From: Catalinimonas niigatensis
GTDB taxonomy: Bacteria > Bacteroidota > Bacteroidia > Cytophagales > Cyclobacteriaceae
Assembly (NCBI RefSeq): GCF_030506285.1
Contig: NZ_CP119422.1
Location: forward strand, 7,055,501-7,119,500
Reading direction: 5' to 3'
Length of the DNA stretch: 64,000 bases
The notes under the pieces were generated by a model. The model did not search any database, was not told the DNA's origin, and saw only the letters and a program-made list of their open reading frames with translations. Numbering within the stretch: position 1 is the stretch's first letter; the number at the start of each line of letters is the position of its first letter. This document shows, piece by piece, positions 25,201 through 33,416 of this stretch. The position numbers and the translations under genes were made by a program.

Positions 25201-26619
25201 TTTCTGCCTATGGCAATATCCGTATCAGCAGGAGCAGAAGTACAGCGCCCACTGGCTACGGTAGTGATTGGTGGCTTGATTACTTCCACCTTACTCACAC
25301 TCTTTATCCTGCCTATTCTCTACCGCTGGACAGAAACGCATTCCTTGCGTCCCAGTCTGAGTAAAAGCGCAGCAGTACTGCTTTTGGTGAGTGGTATGAG
25401 TTTGTTCTTTTCTTTGCCAACCCATGCTCAAAACGCTGATAGATTCAACCAAAATGTGCACCCAAGCGATACACTTCCTACCCTAACTTTAGAGGAAGCG
25501 GTAGACAAAGCTTTAGTCAATTATCCGAAGATCAAAGCAGCCAGACTGAAAATTGAGCAGCAAGAGGCATTGAAAAAGACTGCCTGGAATCTGGGGAATA
25601 CCCAAATATTTACGGCTGGTGAAGAGGTGGGAGATGAAGGACAGGGAGTGTATACAACCATTGGTATTCAGCAACAGAACATGGATGTTTTTGGTATTGC
25701 TCCTGGTCTGGAAGTACAAAAGCAGAAAGTAGCCCTGGCAGAAGCTGCCCTACAACTCAATGAATACGAATTGCGACAGCATGTAAAACAGGCCTATGCT
25801 GAAGCCTATGTTGCCCTAAAAAATGTACAGCTTTACCAGCAGTTGGATTCCATTTACCAGGAATTTGAAAGGGCAGCCCGTATCCGCTATGAAGTGGAAG
25901 AAACTTCCCGGCTTGCCTATCTAGCCGCCAGCAATCAGGTGAAGCAGATTACACTGCAAAAGACACAGGCGGAATATGATTACCGTGCAGCCTTATACAA
26001 GCTGAACTTGTGGCTGGTAAGCGATACCCTGTATGATGTAGTGAGTGCGGAAGAAACTCCCTGGTTAGCCCCCCTTGTGCAGACGGATACCATTACCCAT
26101 CATCCTTTGCTAAAGGTAGCCAGTCAGGGAATGGAAGTGGCAGACGCAGAACGCAAAGCGGCAGCCGCCGACTATCTGCCCAAGCTCAATGCCCAATACG
26201 GTCTGCAGGAGATTGCTGGTGAACCGGGCTTTTATCAGTTCCAGTTGGGCATAAGCGTACCCTTGTTCTTTTTTCCGCAGCAGGGGAAGCTTCAGGCTAC
26301 TAAAATCCAGCAGCAGATTGCTGAGCAACAGTTTCGGCAAAGCCGGTACGAATTACAGGCAGCCTATCTATCTCTTTTGCAGGAGTACAGAAAATGGCTG
26401 GCTTCCTGGCAGTTTTATCAGGAAGAAGCATTACCACTAGCCCGTGAACAGCGGGAGGGGAGTGTGCTTGCCTACGAGGAGGGAGCCATAGATTATGTCT
26501 CTTTTATACAGAACCTGAAGGAAGCTGTGCAGGTAGAAGTCAAGGCCCAGGAAGCGCTGAATCAGTACCTGCAAGCCAAGTTCCAGCTGGAATATTATCT
26601 CAACTCATCTAATCAGTAA
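22240..26619 (+). CDS. CzcA/CusA-type heavy-metal RND efflux pump fused to a TolC-like outer-membrane factor
   Basis: The 1459-residue product joins two proteins that are usually separate. Residues 1 to about 1030 are an HME-RND pump with 12 membrane helices. TM4 carries the proton-relay motif AIDFGIIVDGAVIIVEG; the porter domains include VPGVVEVNAFGGK and GEFIPQLDEGD. From about 1040 to 1064 lies a new hydrophobic segment, SAAVLLLVSGMSLFFS, ending THAQ, that looks like a secretory signal peptide with a cleavage site. After it comes an OMF/TolC domain (about 1075-1459; LEEAVDKALVNYPKIKAARLKIEQ, long coiled helices, EGAIDYVSFIQNLKEA). The pump exports divalent metal or Cu/Ag across both membranes. 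I chose ATG 22240; a GTG at 22201 would add 13 residues. The adaptor gene follows after five bases. Confidence 0.92.
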   Translation: MINKIIAFSIDNKLVIGLLTFALIGAGIWSMQEVPIDAVPDITNNQVQVITQAPNLGTEDIEQFVTYPVEVAMANLPGVVEIRSVSRFGISVVTIVFEDEMGTYLPRQLVNEKLAMVKEEIPEGFGESFMGPISTGLGEIYQYTLEVAPEFSNEYSATDLRTLQDWIVRRQMAMVPGVVEVNAFGGKMKQYEVAVNPEELRAIDLTITDVFEALELNNQNTGGAYIERDHQANFIRGEGLARSIADIENIVVKNAEGIPIRIKDIAQVQFGNAVRYGAFTKDGKGEAVGGMILMLKGANSNEVIEAVKERMAQIQQSLPESVSIAPFLDRSALIAETTSTVTTNLLEGALIVILVLVFLLGNWRGGLIVASTIPLSLLFAFILMNAFDVWANLMSLGAIDFGIIVDGAVIIVEGTVFFLVQRLRQGEKIDAATRDKLTYSASSKMMNAAFFGQLIILIVFLPILFLEGVEGKMFKPMALTFMFAMLGAMILCLTYVPMMSSLFIKVSKSDKPSWGDSIVLWVENQYEKLLGGALKRRLIVLGSAVAFFVLAIFTFTRMGGEFIPQLDEGDIAFHVILKPGSSLAEATQTSSRIEAILLENFPEIEHAMTRFGVADVPTDPMPMDLGDCIVVLKPKDEWVSAESKEELIAKIKDKISVVPGVNYEFTQPIEMRFNELLTGVREDIAIKLYGEDLQVLADKAQEMGEIIATVDGVGDMRVEATTGLPQMTIHYERDKLAQYGMNVNDINRVIETAFAGGKAGVIFEGERRFDLVVRLDSAYRTHINDIKSMYINTPDGAQIPLKEVANISYQPGPMQISRDNTNRRTSVGVNVRGRDVKTLVEEIQQKLNEQLNLPAGYYIRYGGAFENLERATDRLQVVVPIALALIFILIFFALRSFKQTLMIYIAIPLAAIGGIFALWLRDMPFSISAGVGFIVLFGVAVLNGLVLISGWNELKEEGLNDLGERIRQGARRRIRPIMLTALTDILGFLPMAISVSAGAEVQRPLATVVIGGLITSTLLTLFILPILYRWTETHSLRPSLSKSAAVLLLVSGMSLFFSLPTHAQNADRFNQNVHPSDTLPTLTLEEAVDKALVNYPKIKAARLKIEQQEALKKTAWNLGNTQIFTAGEEVGDEGQGVYTTIGIQQQNMDVFGIAPGLEVQKQKVALAEAALQLNEYELRQHVKQAYAEAYVALKNVQLYQQLDSIYQEFERAARIRYEVEETSRLAYLAASNQVKQITLQKTQAEYDYRAALYKLNLWLVSDTLYDVVSAEETPWLAPLVQTDTITHHPLLKVASQGMEVADAERKAAAADYLPKLNAQYGLQEIAGEPGFYQFQLGISVPLFFFPQQGKLQATKIQQQIAEQQFRQSRYELQAAYLSLLQEYRKWLASWQFYQEEALPLAREQREGSVLAYEEGAIDYVSFIQNLKEAVQVEVKAQEALNQYLQAKFQLEYYLNSSNQ

Positions 26620-26624
26620 ACACC

Positions 26625-27818
26625 ATGAAATTCAATAGATATATAGTATCAAGTCTGCTTGTAACAATGAGTATGTTCAGTGCCTGTGGAAGTGAGGAAA
26701 GTACTCAGGCAAGTGCAGAAGGAGCACACGAAGATGAGCATCATGAAGAAGAGGGTATACATTTCTCCGCCGAGCAATTTGAAGCACTGGATATGCAGGT
26801 AGGAGAGTTGCCCATGCGCAACCTTTCTTCCCTGGTAGAAGCCAACGGTCAACTGGAAGTGCCGCCTCAAAACGAAGCTACGGTCACCGCCATCATGGGC
26901 GCCAATATCACCTCCATACAGGTGATAGAAGGGGATGACGTAAGGAAGGGGCAGGTGCTGGCATATCTCTCACATCCCAATCTTACAAGACTACAGAGCG
27001 ATTACCTGGAAGCCCACAGCAGTTTGCAGTTTCTGGAACAGGAGTTTCAGCGTCAGAAAAGGCTGTATGAAGAGGAAGTAGGTTCGGGTAAAAACTATCA
27101 GCAGATCCAGGCCGATTATCGTTCTCAAACGGCGATGGTCAAAAGTCTGGAATCACAACTCAGACAGTTGGGCATGAATCCTGCGCGTATTAATGATGGT
27201 AATTTTTATGATCAGGTGCCGTTAGTAAGCCCCATTGATGGCTCAGTAACCGAAATAGGGGTAAAAACTGGTCAGTATGTGCAGCCGGAAAAAGACCTTT
27301 TTGAGATTGTCAACACGCATCATATCCATGCCGACCTGATGGTGTTTGAGAAGGATATCTACAAAGTAGCAGAAGGGCAGCGGGTACGTTTTACGGTAGA
27401 AACTTTGCCGGGACAGGAGTTATATGCGGAAATCTATTCGGTAGGAAAGAAGTTTGAGCAGAATCCCAAAGCGGTACACATCCATGCCGAGATAGAAAAC
27501 TCAACCGGCAAGTTGATCCCCGGCATGTACATTCAGGGAGAAGTGCTCACCGATAGTTTGGAAACTTATGCTTTACCAGAAGAAGCCATTGCCAGCGAAG
27601 GCGATGGATATGTAGCGTTTTTGGCGAATGAAGAGCTAGAAGGCGAATCTGAAGTCTGGATGTTTACACCGGTGCCGGTCATCATGGGTACTTCGTCCAA
27701 AGGCTGGGTTGGGGTTAAATTTATGAAGACGCTACCTGAGAATGCACGCTTTGCCCTGAACAATGCGTACTACCTGACGGCAGAAATGCAGAAAGGTGAG
27801 GCAGGGCATAGCCATTGA
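26625..27818 (+). CDS. RND periplasmic adaptor (CusB/CzcB-type) lipoprotein
   Basis: The 397-residue protein has a lipoprotein signal (VTMSMFSACGSEE, acylated Cys around residue 21). A His/Glu-rich stretch follows (AHEDEHHEEEGIHFS) that may gather metal ions. Next come the membrane-fusion layout: a barrel-sandwich hybrid (VTAIMGANITSIQVIEGDDVRKGQVLAYL), an alpha-helical hairpin (about 115-180, DYLEAHSSLQFLEQEFQRQKRLYEE), the second lipoyl half (VPLVSPIDGSVTEIGVKTGQYV) and beta-barrel and proximal domains. The C-terminus ends GHSH. It links the inner-membrane RND part with the TolC-like part encoded in the gene before it. The five-base spacing shows co-transcription. Confidence 0.92.
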   Translation: MKFNRYIVSSLLVTMSMFSACGSEESTQASAEGAHEDEHHEEEGIHFSAEQFEALDMQVGELPMRNLSSLVEANGQLEVPPQNEATVTAIMGANITSIQVIEGDDVRKGQVLAYLSHPNLTRLQSDYLEAHSSLQFLEQEFQRQKRLYEEEVGSGKNYQQIQADYRSQTAMVKSLESQLRQLGMNPARINDGNFYDQVPLVSPIDGSVTEIGVKTGQYVQPEKDLFEIVNTHHIHADLMVFEKDIYKVAEGQRVRFTVETLPGQELYAEIYSVGKKFEQNPKAVHIHAEIENSTGKLIPGMYIQGEVLTDSLETYALPEEAIASEGDGYVAFLANEELEGESEVWMFTPVPVIMGTSSKGWVGVKFMKTLPENARFALNNAYYLTAEMQKGEAGHSH

Positions 27819-27920
27819 GCCTGATCGCAATAGTAAAGTTTACTGAATTTTAGGGGATGTAGCAAACAGTCGTAAAATCTCATGGTTAAGTTTATTTATC
27901 ACTTTTTAAAGTACACAATT

Positions 27921-28265
27921 ATGAAAAAATCAATTTTGTCTTTTAGCCTTCTATTTTTTGCTGCTGTAGTATTTCAGGCCTGCAGCGGAGGCAGTAACAG
28001 TAGTACTGAAATGGAAAATACGGACATCGTAGAATCTGGTACCTACACCGGAACGGCTGACAGGGTAGATGCTGAAGAGCAAGAGATTTATGTAGAAACA
28101 GAGGAAGGGCAGATGTTGGAACTGTATTTTACAGAACAAACCAGCCTGACACAAAATGGACAAAGTGTCTCTTTTGATGCACTACAGCAAGGCCAGCAAC
28201 TGGAAGTGGAGGTAGAAAAGAAAGGACAGCGTCTGGAACCTGTAGCAGTAAGAATCATAGAATAG
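27921..28265 (+). CDS. Small lipoprotein in metal efflux operon
   Basis: The 114-residue product (from ATG 27921) has a clear lipoprotein signal, SFSLLFFAAVVFQACSGG, then a Ser/Thr/Glu linker and a compact beta domain: GTYTGTADRVDAEEQEIYVETEEGQMLELYFTEQTSLTQ and LQQGQQLEVEVEKKG. The domain resembles the small OB-like or copper-tolerance beta domains found beside RND pumps, but I cannot name the family. It is acidic and would sit in the outer or inner membrane facing the periplasm. It starts 102 bases after the adaptor gene and ends one base before the next start, so it belongs to the efflux operon. Confidence 0.65.
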   Translation: MKKSILSFSLLFFAAVVFQACSGGSNSSTEMENTDIVESGTYTGTADRVDAEEQEIYVETEEGQMLELYFTEQTSLTQNGQSVSFDALQQGQQLEVEVEKKGQRLEPVAVRIIE

Positions 28266-28266
28266 G

Positions 28267-28764
28267 ATGAACGAAATACCATCCATGTGGCGGACAGAGC
28301 TTTGGCATCCTCTGTCCGTCCATTTTCCTATTGCTATTTTAAGTTTGGCAGCAGTAATTGGTATGGCTTATTTGCTGTTCAAAAAAAAGGATTGTGCCCC
28401 ATATCTCAGATTTACCCTTTCTTTACTTTTATGGTGTGGCGTTGTTTTATTCTGGATCGCATTTTACACCGGGCAGGAGGCCTATAGTGTTGTAGTACGG
28501 CAAATCTGTGATCCCCGGGTTTTAAAGAGCCACTTGTTTTGGGCGTATATCGCAGGCACCAGTTTCTCCTTAGCTGCTTTACTGGATGTCATGGTAAGGT
28601 TAGTTTCCCTTAAATTTAAAAGTTGGATAACTTTTGGAGCTATTGTATTGATGTTGGGTGGTACAATTTGCATCACTTATGTCGGACATTTAGGTGCGAG
28701 ACTCGTTTATCAACAGGCCGCCGGTGTTTATCAACCCTCTGAAGATTGCATTGAGTTTGAATAA
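28267..28764 (+). CDS. DUF2231-type four-helix membrane protein
   Basis: The 165-residue protein has four membrane helices (about 18-37, 46-66, 85-108 and 122-145). The family signature is LWHPLSVHFPIAIL near the N-terminus, where two His lie at the membrane face, and a C-terminal HLGARLVYQQAAGVY. This is the DUF2231 pattern, a family related to predicted haem- or copper-handling membrane proteins; its function is not established. The start lies one base after the stop of the small lipoprotein, so the two genes are translated together at the end of the metal efflux operon. Confidence 0.85.
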   Translation: MNEIPSMWRTELWHPLSVHFPIAILSLAAVIGMAYLLFKKKDCAPYLRFTLSLLLWCGVVLFWIAFYTGQEAYSVVVRQICDPRVLKSHLFWAYIAGTSFSLAALLDVMVRLVSLKFKSWITFGAIVLMLGGTICITYVGHLGARLVYQQAAGVYQPSEDCIEFE

Positions 28765-29089
28765 GATAAATTTGTACATAGCGGTAAGTGATTTTTGAAT
28801 AGGACATGACCTTGTACATCATCAGTCAGTGAACCATCTTTTTCTTGAGTATGATACTAAAGAAACATCGGATCTGTACAATAATTTTTATACTCCAATC
28901 GGGTTACCTTTTCGGTAGATAATGTCTAATGTATAAAGCAGACTGTTCAAATGTAATAGCAAAAAGCTACTATTAGAGACCCAAATAATATTTATTCATA
29001 TGGTAGATGTACTTAAGAAAAAATGAGCTCCTGCGATATAAGCAATATTTAGAAAAAATGAGTACATTATATAATAAACTACCTTTACC
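28765..29089. other. Intergenic region upstream of the tandem regulators
   Basis: These 325 bases hold an exact -7 motif TAAATTTG at 28767-28774, with a TTG 18 bases upstream (28746-28748), one base short of the usual spacing. It could start a long leader for the regulator gene at 29090. Short TTGTACAT-like words recur at about 28771 and 28811. No ORF, terminator or RNA gene is evident. Confidence 0.3.
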
Positions 29090-30211
29090 ATGCCACTTTA
29101 CATGGATTTTCACCAATTTGAAACCATCTCTGTAGAAGATGTAAAGAAAGCGCATATTGCTGATGTGGCAGTGCAAGAAAAATATGGTGTCCGTTACATT
29201 CAGTTCTGGGTAAATGAGAAAGCAGGATCAGTATTTTGTTTGGTGGAAGGCCCTGATCCTGAAACCTGTGAGAATTGTCATAAAGAAGCTCATGGAAATC
29301 TTGCCTGCAACCTTCAGGAAGTAGAACCGGGCTTCTTTAAGTTGTTTATGGGAGATGGCTTGCCCATAGATGAGTACGATCTGACATTGACCAAAGAAGG
29401 CAAAACAGATCCTGCCAACCGCACTCTTCTGGTAGCAGATATCCGGGGTGTGACGAACATTGAAGATGCCAGAGACTATAAAAAACTCTTTATTCCTACC
29501 AAATCCAAAAATCTGGTGGTAGATACACTTGCAGCATTCAACGGAAGGTTTATTGAACACTCAGGAGAAGATAGTCTTGTGGGAGTGTTTAATTCACCGC
29601 TCAATGCCATCCGGTGTGCGATGAGCATACAGGCCGATCTTAGCAGAATGGCTGTAAAATATGGAGAAAACAGTGAGTGGAATGTGGAGTACAGACTTTC
29701 CTTAAATAATGGACAGCCACTTACCCCCACAGAAGGTTTTTTTGAAGTAGCTACCAGGCAGGCTAAGCGATTGTGTACAATTGCTGCTCCTAATCAGGTC
29801 ACTCTTTCTGCCAACCTTCAGAATTTGTATGAAATGGAAATTGCCGCTTCTACGTCAACCTACCTGCCTTTAGTCAGGATATTGACAAACCCTGAAGAGG
29901 CTTTTCTGCATGCACTTTTTGATCACACCGAACAAAACCTTCAGATTGAAAACTTTAATGTAAACAATCTTTGCAAACTGATCGGAATCAGCCGTCCTCA
30001 ATTGTATCGTAAGACCACATCGTTGACGGGAAGATCACCTAATCATTTCATCAAAGAGCTGCGTATGCAAAAAGCCTGGAATCTCTTGAAATCCAGAAAA
30101 GGAAATGTTTCAGAAGTAGCAATGGAAGTAGGCTATTCAAACCCATCCTATTTCAGTAAGCTCTTTTATGAAAACTTTGGAATTACACCTTCTTCAATCA
30201 TGGTTTCTTAA
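29090..30211 (+). CDS. DUF4242 / cyclase-like / AraC-HTH transcriptional regulator, copy 1
   Basis: The 373-residue cytoplasmic protein joins three parts. Residues 1-85 match DUF4242 (PLYMDFHQF, ADVAVQEKYGVRYIQFWVNEKAGSVFCLVEGP, CHKEAHG), a small ferredoxin-like domain whose characterised member SCO4226 binds nickel. Residues about 140-260 resemble a class III nucleotide cyclase homology fold (FNGRFIEHSGEDSLVGVFNSPLNAIRCAMSIQ), but the catalytic Asp/Asn set is not evident, so it is probably a ligand-binding remnant. Residues about 275-373 are an AraC-type double helix-turn-helix (LCKLIGISRPQLYRK, VSEVAMEVGYSNPSYFSKLFYENFGITPS). The neighbouring paralogue at 30274 has nearly the same DNA-binding part. 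Likely targets are the direct repeats at 31402 and 33417. The ligand is unknown. Confidence 0.82.
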   Translation: MPLYMDFHQFETISVEDVKKAHIADVAVQEKYGVRYIQFWVNEKAGSVFCLVEGPDPETCENCHKEAHGNLACNLQEVEPGFFKLFMGDGLPIDEYDLTLTKEGKTDPANRTLLVADIRGVTNIEDARDYKKLFIPTKSKNLVVDTLAAFNGRFIEHSGEDSLVGVFNSPLNAIRCAMSIQADLSRMAVKYGENSEWNVEYRLSLNNGQPLTPTEGFFEVATRQAKRLCTIAAPNQVTLSANLQNLYEMEIAASTSTYLPLVRILTNPEEAFLHALFDHTEQNLQIENFNVNNLCKLIGISRPQLYRKTTSLTGRSPNHFIKELRMQKAWNLLKSRKGNVSEVAMEVGYSNPSYFSKLFYENFGITPSSIMVS

Positions 30212-30273
30212 GATCCCAAATGTAAGGTGCTGTGCTTTGTTTTTAAAAGATTGATTAACAAAACTCATTATTC

Positions 30274-31392
30274 ATGCCGCTCTACATAGACTTTCATAAA
30301 TTAAATTTTTTACCAACTGAAGAAGAACTAAGGAAAGGCCATGAACTCGATCTTGAAGTTCAGGAAGAATACAGAGTCAGGTTCCAGCAGTTTTGGTTCA
30401 ACAAAAACTCATCAACAGTCTTTTGTTTAATTGAAGCTCCCAATGCTGAAGCAATCATGCATTGTCATTGGGCAGGCACTGGCGATACACCCTGCAATAT
30501 TCAGGAGGTAGAACCTCTTTATCTCAGATTGTTTATGGGAGAACCCGGTGCGTTAAAGCACGACCTGACATTCACGATTGATGGTAAAGTAGACCCGGCC
30601 AATCGTACCCTGCTTTTGATTATGCTCAGCGATGCTGTGCCGACTAAGGGCAATGCTACTTTAAGGCTGAGATTTACGCCTCCTCTTCAGCTTAAAGAGA
30701 TGATCATTGATATTCTTTCCCGCTTCAAAGGCAGATTCGTTGAGCAGTCAACTCAAAATAGTCTGGTGGGCGTATTTGATTCACCAGTAAATACGCTATC
30801 ATGCGCTGAAGATTTGAAAGATTTCTTTAAAAGGTATGCAAAGGAAAACGACTTAGATTTAGGATTCAGAATGGCCCTTCATAGTGGGCAACCCCTCACT
30901 AATGAGGGTGGTTTTTTTGAGGAGGCTATCAAACAAACCAAGCGGTTGTGCATCATTTCTCAACCCCAGCAGATCATCGTTTCATCTTATTTGAAGAATC
31001 AACTGGAAACAGAGACAGAAGCTACAATGCTTGCGTCTTCACCATCTACAATTAAAGTATTAAGCGAACCCGAAGAGGAGTTTCTTCACCATCTTTTTGA
31101 AAGTATTGAACAAAACCTCTCTCAGGAATCCTTCAACGTAAATATGCTAAGTACGCTGATCGGAATCAGTCGCCCTCAGCTGTATCGTAAGACCACATCG
31201 TTGACGGGAAGATCGCCTAATCATTTCATTAAAGACCTGCGTATGCAAAAGGCTTTGAGTTTGCTGAAATCCAGAAAAGGAAATATTTCTGAAATCGCGA
31301 TGGAGGTAGGCTATTCCAACCCTTCCTATTTCAGTAAACTCTTTTATGAGAGCTTTGGACATACACCTTCTTCAATGAATGCTACGTCATAG
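30274..31392 (+). CDS. DUF4242 / cyclase-like / AraC-HTH transcriptional regulator, copy 2
   Basis: The 372-residue paralogue of the preceding gene shares the same three-part layout: DUF4242 (PLYIDFHKL, DLEVQEEYRVRFQQFWFNKNSSTVFCLIEAP, MHCHWAG), the cyclase-like middle (FKGRFVEQSTQNSLVGVFDSPVNTL), and the AraC HTH (IGISRPQLYRKTTSLTGRSP, ISEIAMEVGYSNPSYFSKLF). The sensing halves are well diverged, whereas the HTH coding DNA contains a 34-base identical run shared with copy 1. Both proteins therefore probably bind the same site but answer to different ligands or levels. It starts 62 bases after copy 1 and ends ten bases before the operator-like repeats at 31402. Confidence 0.82.
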   Translation: MPLYIDFHKLNFLPTEEELRKGHELDLEVQEEYRVRFQQFWFNKNSSTVFCLIEAPNAEAIMHCHWAGTGDTPCNIQEVEPLYLRLFMGEPGALKHDLTFTIDGKVDPANRTLLLIMLSDAVPTKGNATLRLRFTPPLQLKEMIIDILSRFKGRFVEQSTQNSLVGVFDSPVNTLSCAEDLKDFFKRYAKENDLDLGFRMALHSGQPLTNEGGFFEEAIKQTKRLCIISQPQQIIVSSYLKNQLETETEATMLASSPSTIKVLSEPEEEFLHHLFESIEQNLSQESFNVNMLSTLIGISRPQLYRKTTSLTGRSPNHFIKDLRMQKALSLLKSRKGNISEIAMEVGYSNPSYFSKLFYESFGHTPSSMNATS

Positions 31393-31401
31393 GATAAGTC
31401 T

Positions 31402-31440
31402 TTGAATCAATTCTACTTGTATTTGAACCAATTGTGGTAG
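31402..31440 (+). promoter_or_regulatory. Putative AraC-type operator: two 11-base direct repeats 21 bases apart, copy 1
   Basis: TTGAATCAATT (31402-31412) and TTGAACCAATT (31423-31433) are spaced exactly 21 bases, two helical turns, as in AraC-family half sites. The second half with its flanks, TTTGAACCAATTGTGGTAG (31422-31440), recurs identically at 33437-33455. The site lies 43 bases before the flavoprotein ATG at 31483, next to a predicted promoter position. Confidence 0.6.
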
Positions 31441-31482
31441 AGAATGGATGATATCTTGGCTTAATTAGTAAAAAAACAAGCC

Positions 31483-32871
31483 ATGATTACTAAACCTACC
31501 CTCAATCTAACTGACTTAAAGTCAAATATTACTGGAGAAGTGATTTCACCAAACGATGCTTCATACGAAGAATCCAGAAAGCTATACAATGGTATGATTG
31601 ACAAAAAACCTGCCCTGATTGTCAAATGTAAAGATAAGAACGACATCATAGCAGCGCTACACTTTGCCAAAGAAAATGAGCTGGAGATAGCTATCCGCAG
31701 CGGCGGACACAATGGTGCTGGATTGGGTTCCTGTGACTATGGCCTGTCCATTGACCTTTCTCCTATGAAGCAAATCATTGTTGATCCGGTGAATAAAACT
31801 GCCAGAGTGGAAGCAGGTTGTACATTGGGAGAAATAGATCAGAAAACTCAAGAATATGGCTTGGCCTTGCCTAGTGGTATTGTCTCTACAACAGGCATTG
31901 GAGGCATTACCTTGGGTGGTGGCTTAGGCTATCTGACAAGAAAATGCGGACTGACTATTGACAATCTATTAGAAGCTGATGTGGTTCTGGCTGATGGTTC
32001 AGTAGTTGTTGCCAATGAAAAGGAAAACATAGATTTATTCTGGGCATTAAGGGGAGGAGGAGGTAATTTTGGGATAGTCACTTCTTTTCTGTTCCAATTA
32101 CATGAAATCAGTGAAGTATATGGTGGACCCATGTTCTGGCCTCTGGAACAAGCTAAAGAAGCCATGCTATTTTACCGCGACATCATGGCTAGCGCAGACA
32201 ATGACCTCTATGGATTCTTTGCCTTCCTCACCGTACCACCGGGAGAACCTTTTCCGGCACATTTGCATAACCAGACCGTTTGCGGAATAGTATGGAATTA
32301 TACGGGTCCGGCAGGAAAGAGAGAAGAAGTATTTGCACCAATCAGGGCTTTTGGGCCGCCTATTCTGGATTTTGTAGGCCCTATTCCTATCCCTGCCCTA
32401 CAATCCATGTTTGATGCACTCTATCCTACCGGTATGCAATGGTACTGGAAGTCTGACTTTTTCAAAGAACTTACTGAAGAAGCGATGGACGAATTCATCA
32501 GACACGGGGCCAATACGCCTAAAGGTTTATCCACGATGCACCTCTATCCGGTGGATGGCAAAGCCCGTGAAGTAGCACAGGATAAAACTGCCTGGCAGCA
32601 TAGGGATGCCAGATGGGTAGAAGTGATTGTGGGAGTAGATCCTGATCCTGCCAATAAAGACGTCATTATTAATTGGTGCAGAGGCTACTACGATGCTACC
32701 CATTCATACGCTTCGGGAGGTACTTATGTGAATTTTATGATGGAAGAAGACAATGGGCGCATAGAGAGCACCTATGGAAGCCATTTAGAACGGCTGGCCA
32801 GAATCAAAAAGAAATATGATCCAACGAATCTGTTTCATATTAATCAGAACATTAAACCGACGGTAGTATAA
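31483..32871 (+). CDS. FAD-linked oxidase of the berberine-bridge-enzyme type
   Basis: The 462-residue protein has an FAD-binding PCMH domain (about 45-215). It includes IRSGGHNGAGLGSCDYGLSIDLS, where the His of the SGGH motif is the usual 8-alpha-histidyl FAD attachment point, then GIGGITLGGGLGYLTRKCGLTIDNLLEADVVLADG and LFWALRGGGGNFGIVTSF. The C-terminus holds the BBE domain (about 410-455: YVNFMMEEDNGRIESTYGSHLERLARIKKKYDPTNLFHINQNI). The second Cys attachment seen in bicovalent members is not obvious. These enzymes oxidise sugars, alcohols or phenolic compounds with oxygen. No signal peptide is present, so it is cytoplasmic. It is the first gene after the operator-like repeats at 31402. 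Confidence 0.88.
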   Translation: MITKPTLNLTDLKSNITGEVISPNDASYEESRKLYNGMIDKKPALIVKCKDKNDIIAALHFAKENELEIAIRSGGHNGAGLGSCDYGLSIDLSPMKQIIVDPVNKTARVEAGCTLGEIDQKTQEYGLALPSGIVSTTGIGGITLGGGLGYLTRKCGLTIDNLLEADVVLADGSVVVANEKENIDLFWALRGGGGNFGIVTSFLFQLHEISEVYGGPMFWPLEQAKEAMLFYRDIMASADNDLYGFFAFLTVPPGEPFPAHLHNQTVCGIVWNYTGPAGKREEVFAPIRAFGPPILDFVGPIPIPALQSMFDALYPTGMQWYWKSDFFKELTEEAMDEFIRHGANTPKGLSTMHLYPVDGKAREVAQDKTAWQHRDARWVEVIVGVDPDPANKDVIINWCRGYYDATHSYASGGTYVNFMMEEDNGRIESTYGSHLERLARIKKKYDPTNLFHINQNIKPTVV

Positions 32872-32993
32872 CATATGCTGTTGCTCAAACTTGGGGGATA
32901 AGGGCTTGTAGGAGAAGTAAACTAATTGTCTCTGATAAGCCTTTTTTCAGATTTATCATTACAACATTGATCACTTTTACTACACTTAAAGCC

Positions 32994-33371
32994 ATGAAAA
33001 TCAAAAAAGAAGACATCCCGGTAGCCATGCAAGCTCCAGGTACCATTATGCGCAACCTTCCCGGCTACGGAGGTATGACTGTAGCTTTTAATGAAATACC
33101 CGCAGGAACGGATCTTACTCCTCTATTAAAAGGGTTAGAAAATAATAGCTGTCACTGCCCCCATTGGGGATATATCGTCCAGGGTGCTATGCAAGTGATC
33201 TACGACGATGGTTCAGAAGAAATGCTTCAAACCGGTGATGTCTTTTATTTACCTCCCGGGCACACCGCCGTGGTGGAAGAGGACCTTAAACTGATTGACT
33301 TCAATCCTACCAAGGAATTCGGTGAAGTGATGAACCATATCGCTAAAAAGATGGCGGAAATGAGTGAGTAA
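32994..33371 (+). CDS. Single-domain cupin protein
   Basis: The 125-residue product (from ATG 32994) is a small cupin barrel. Motif 1 is represented by CHCPHWGYIVQGAMQVIYDDG and motif 2 by LQTGDVFYLPPGHTAVVEED. The His in PHWG and the His in PGHT are candidate metal ligands, together with the Cys pair CHC just ahead. No signal peptide is seen. Such cupins may be dioxygenases, isomerases or small-molecule sensors, and nothing here decides between these. It lies 122 bases after the flavoprotein gene on the same strand and is likely in the same transcription unit. Confidence 0.8.
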   Translation: MKIKKEDIPVAMQAPGTIMRNLPGYGGMTVAFNEIPAGTDLTPLLKGLENNSCHCPHWGYIVQGAMQVIYDDGSEEMLQTGDVFYLPPGHTAVVEEDLKLIDFNPTKEFGEVMNHIAKKMAEMSE

Positions 33372-33416
33372 ACTATCCATGCCAGTCAACAACTAGGTTG
33401 AATAGATTCTTAGCTT

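Noticed and set aside
27882-27920. Longer N-terminus for the small lipoprotein in the efflux operon
   Set aside because: Starting at 27882 buries the lipoprotein signal behind a second hydrophobic stretch; ATG 27921 gives a regular signal.
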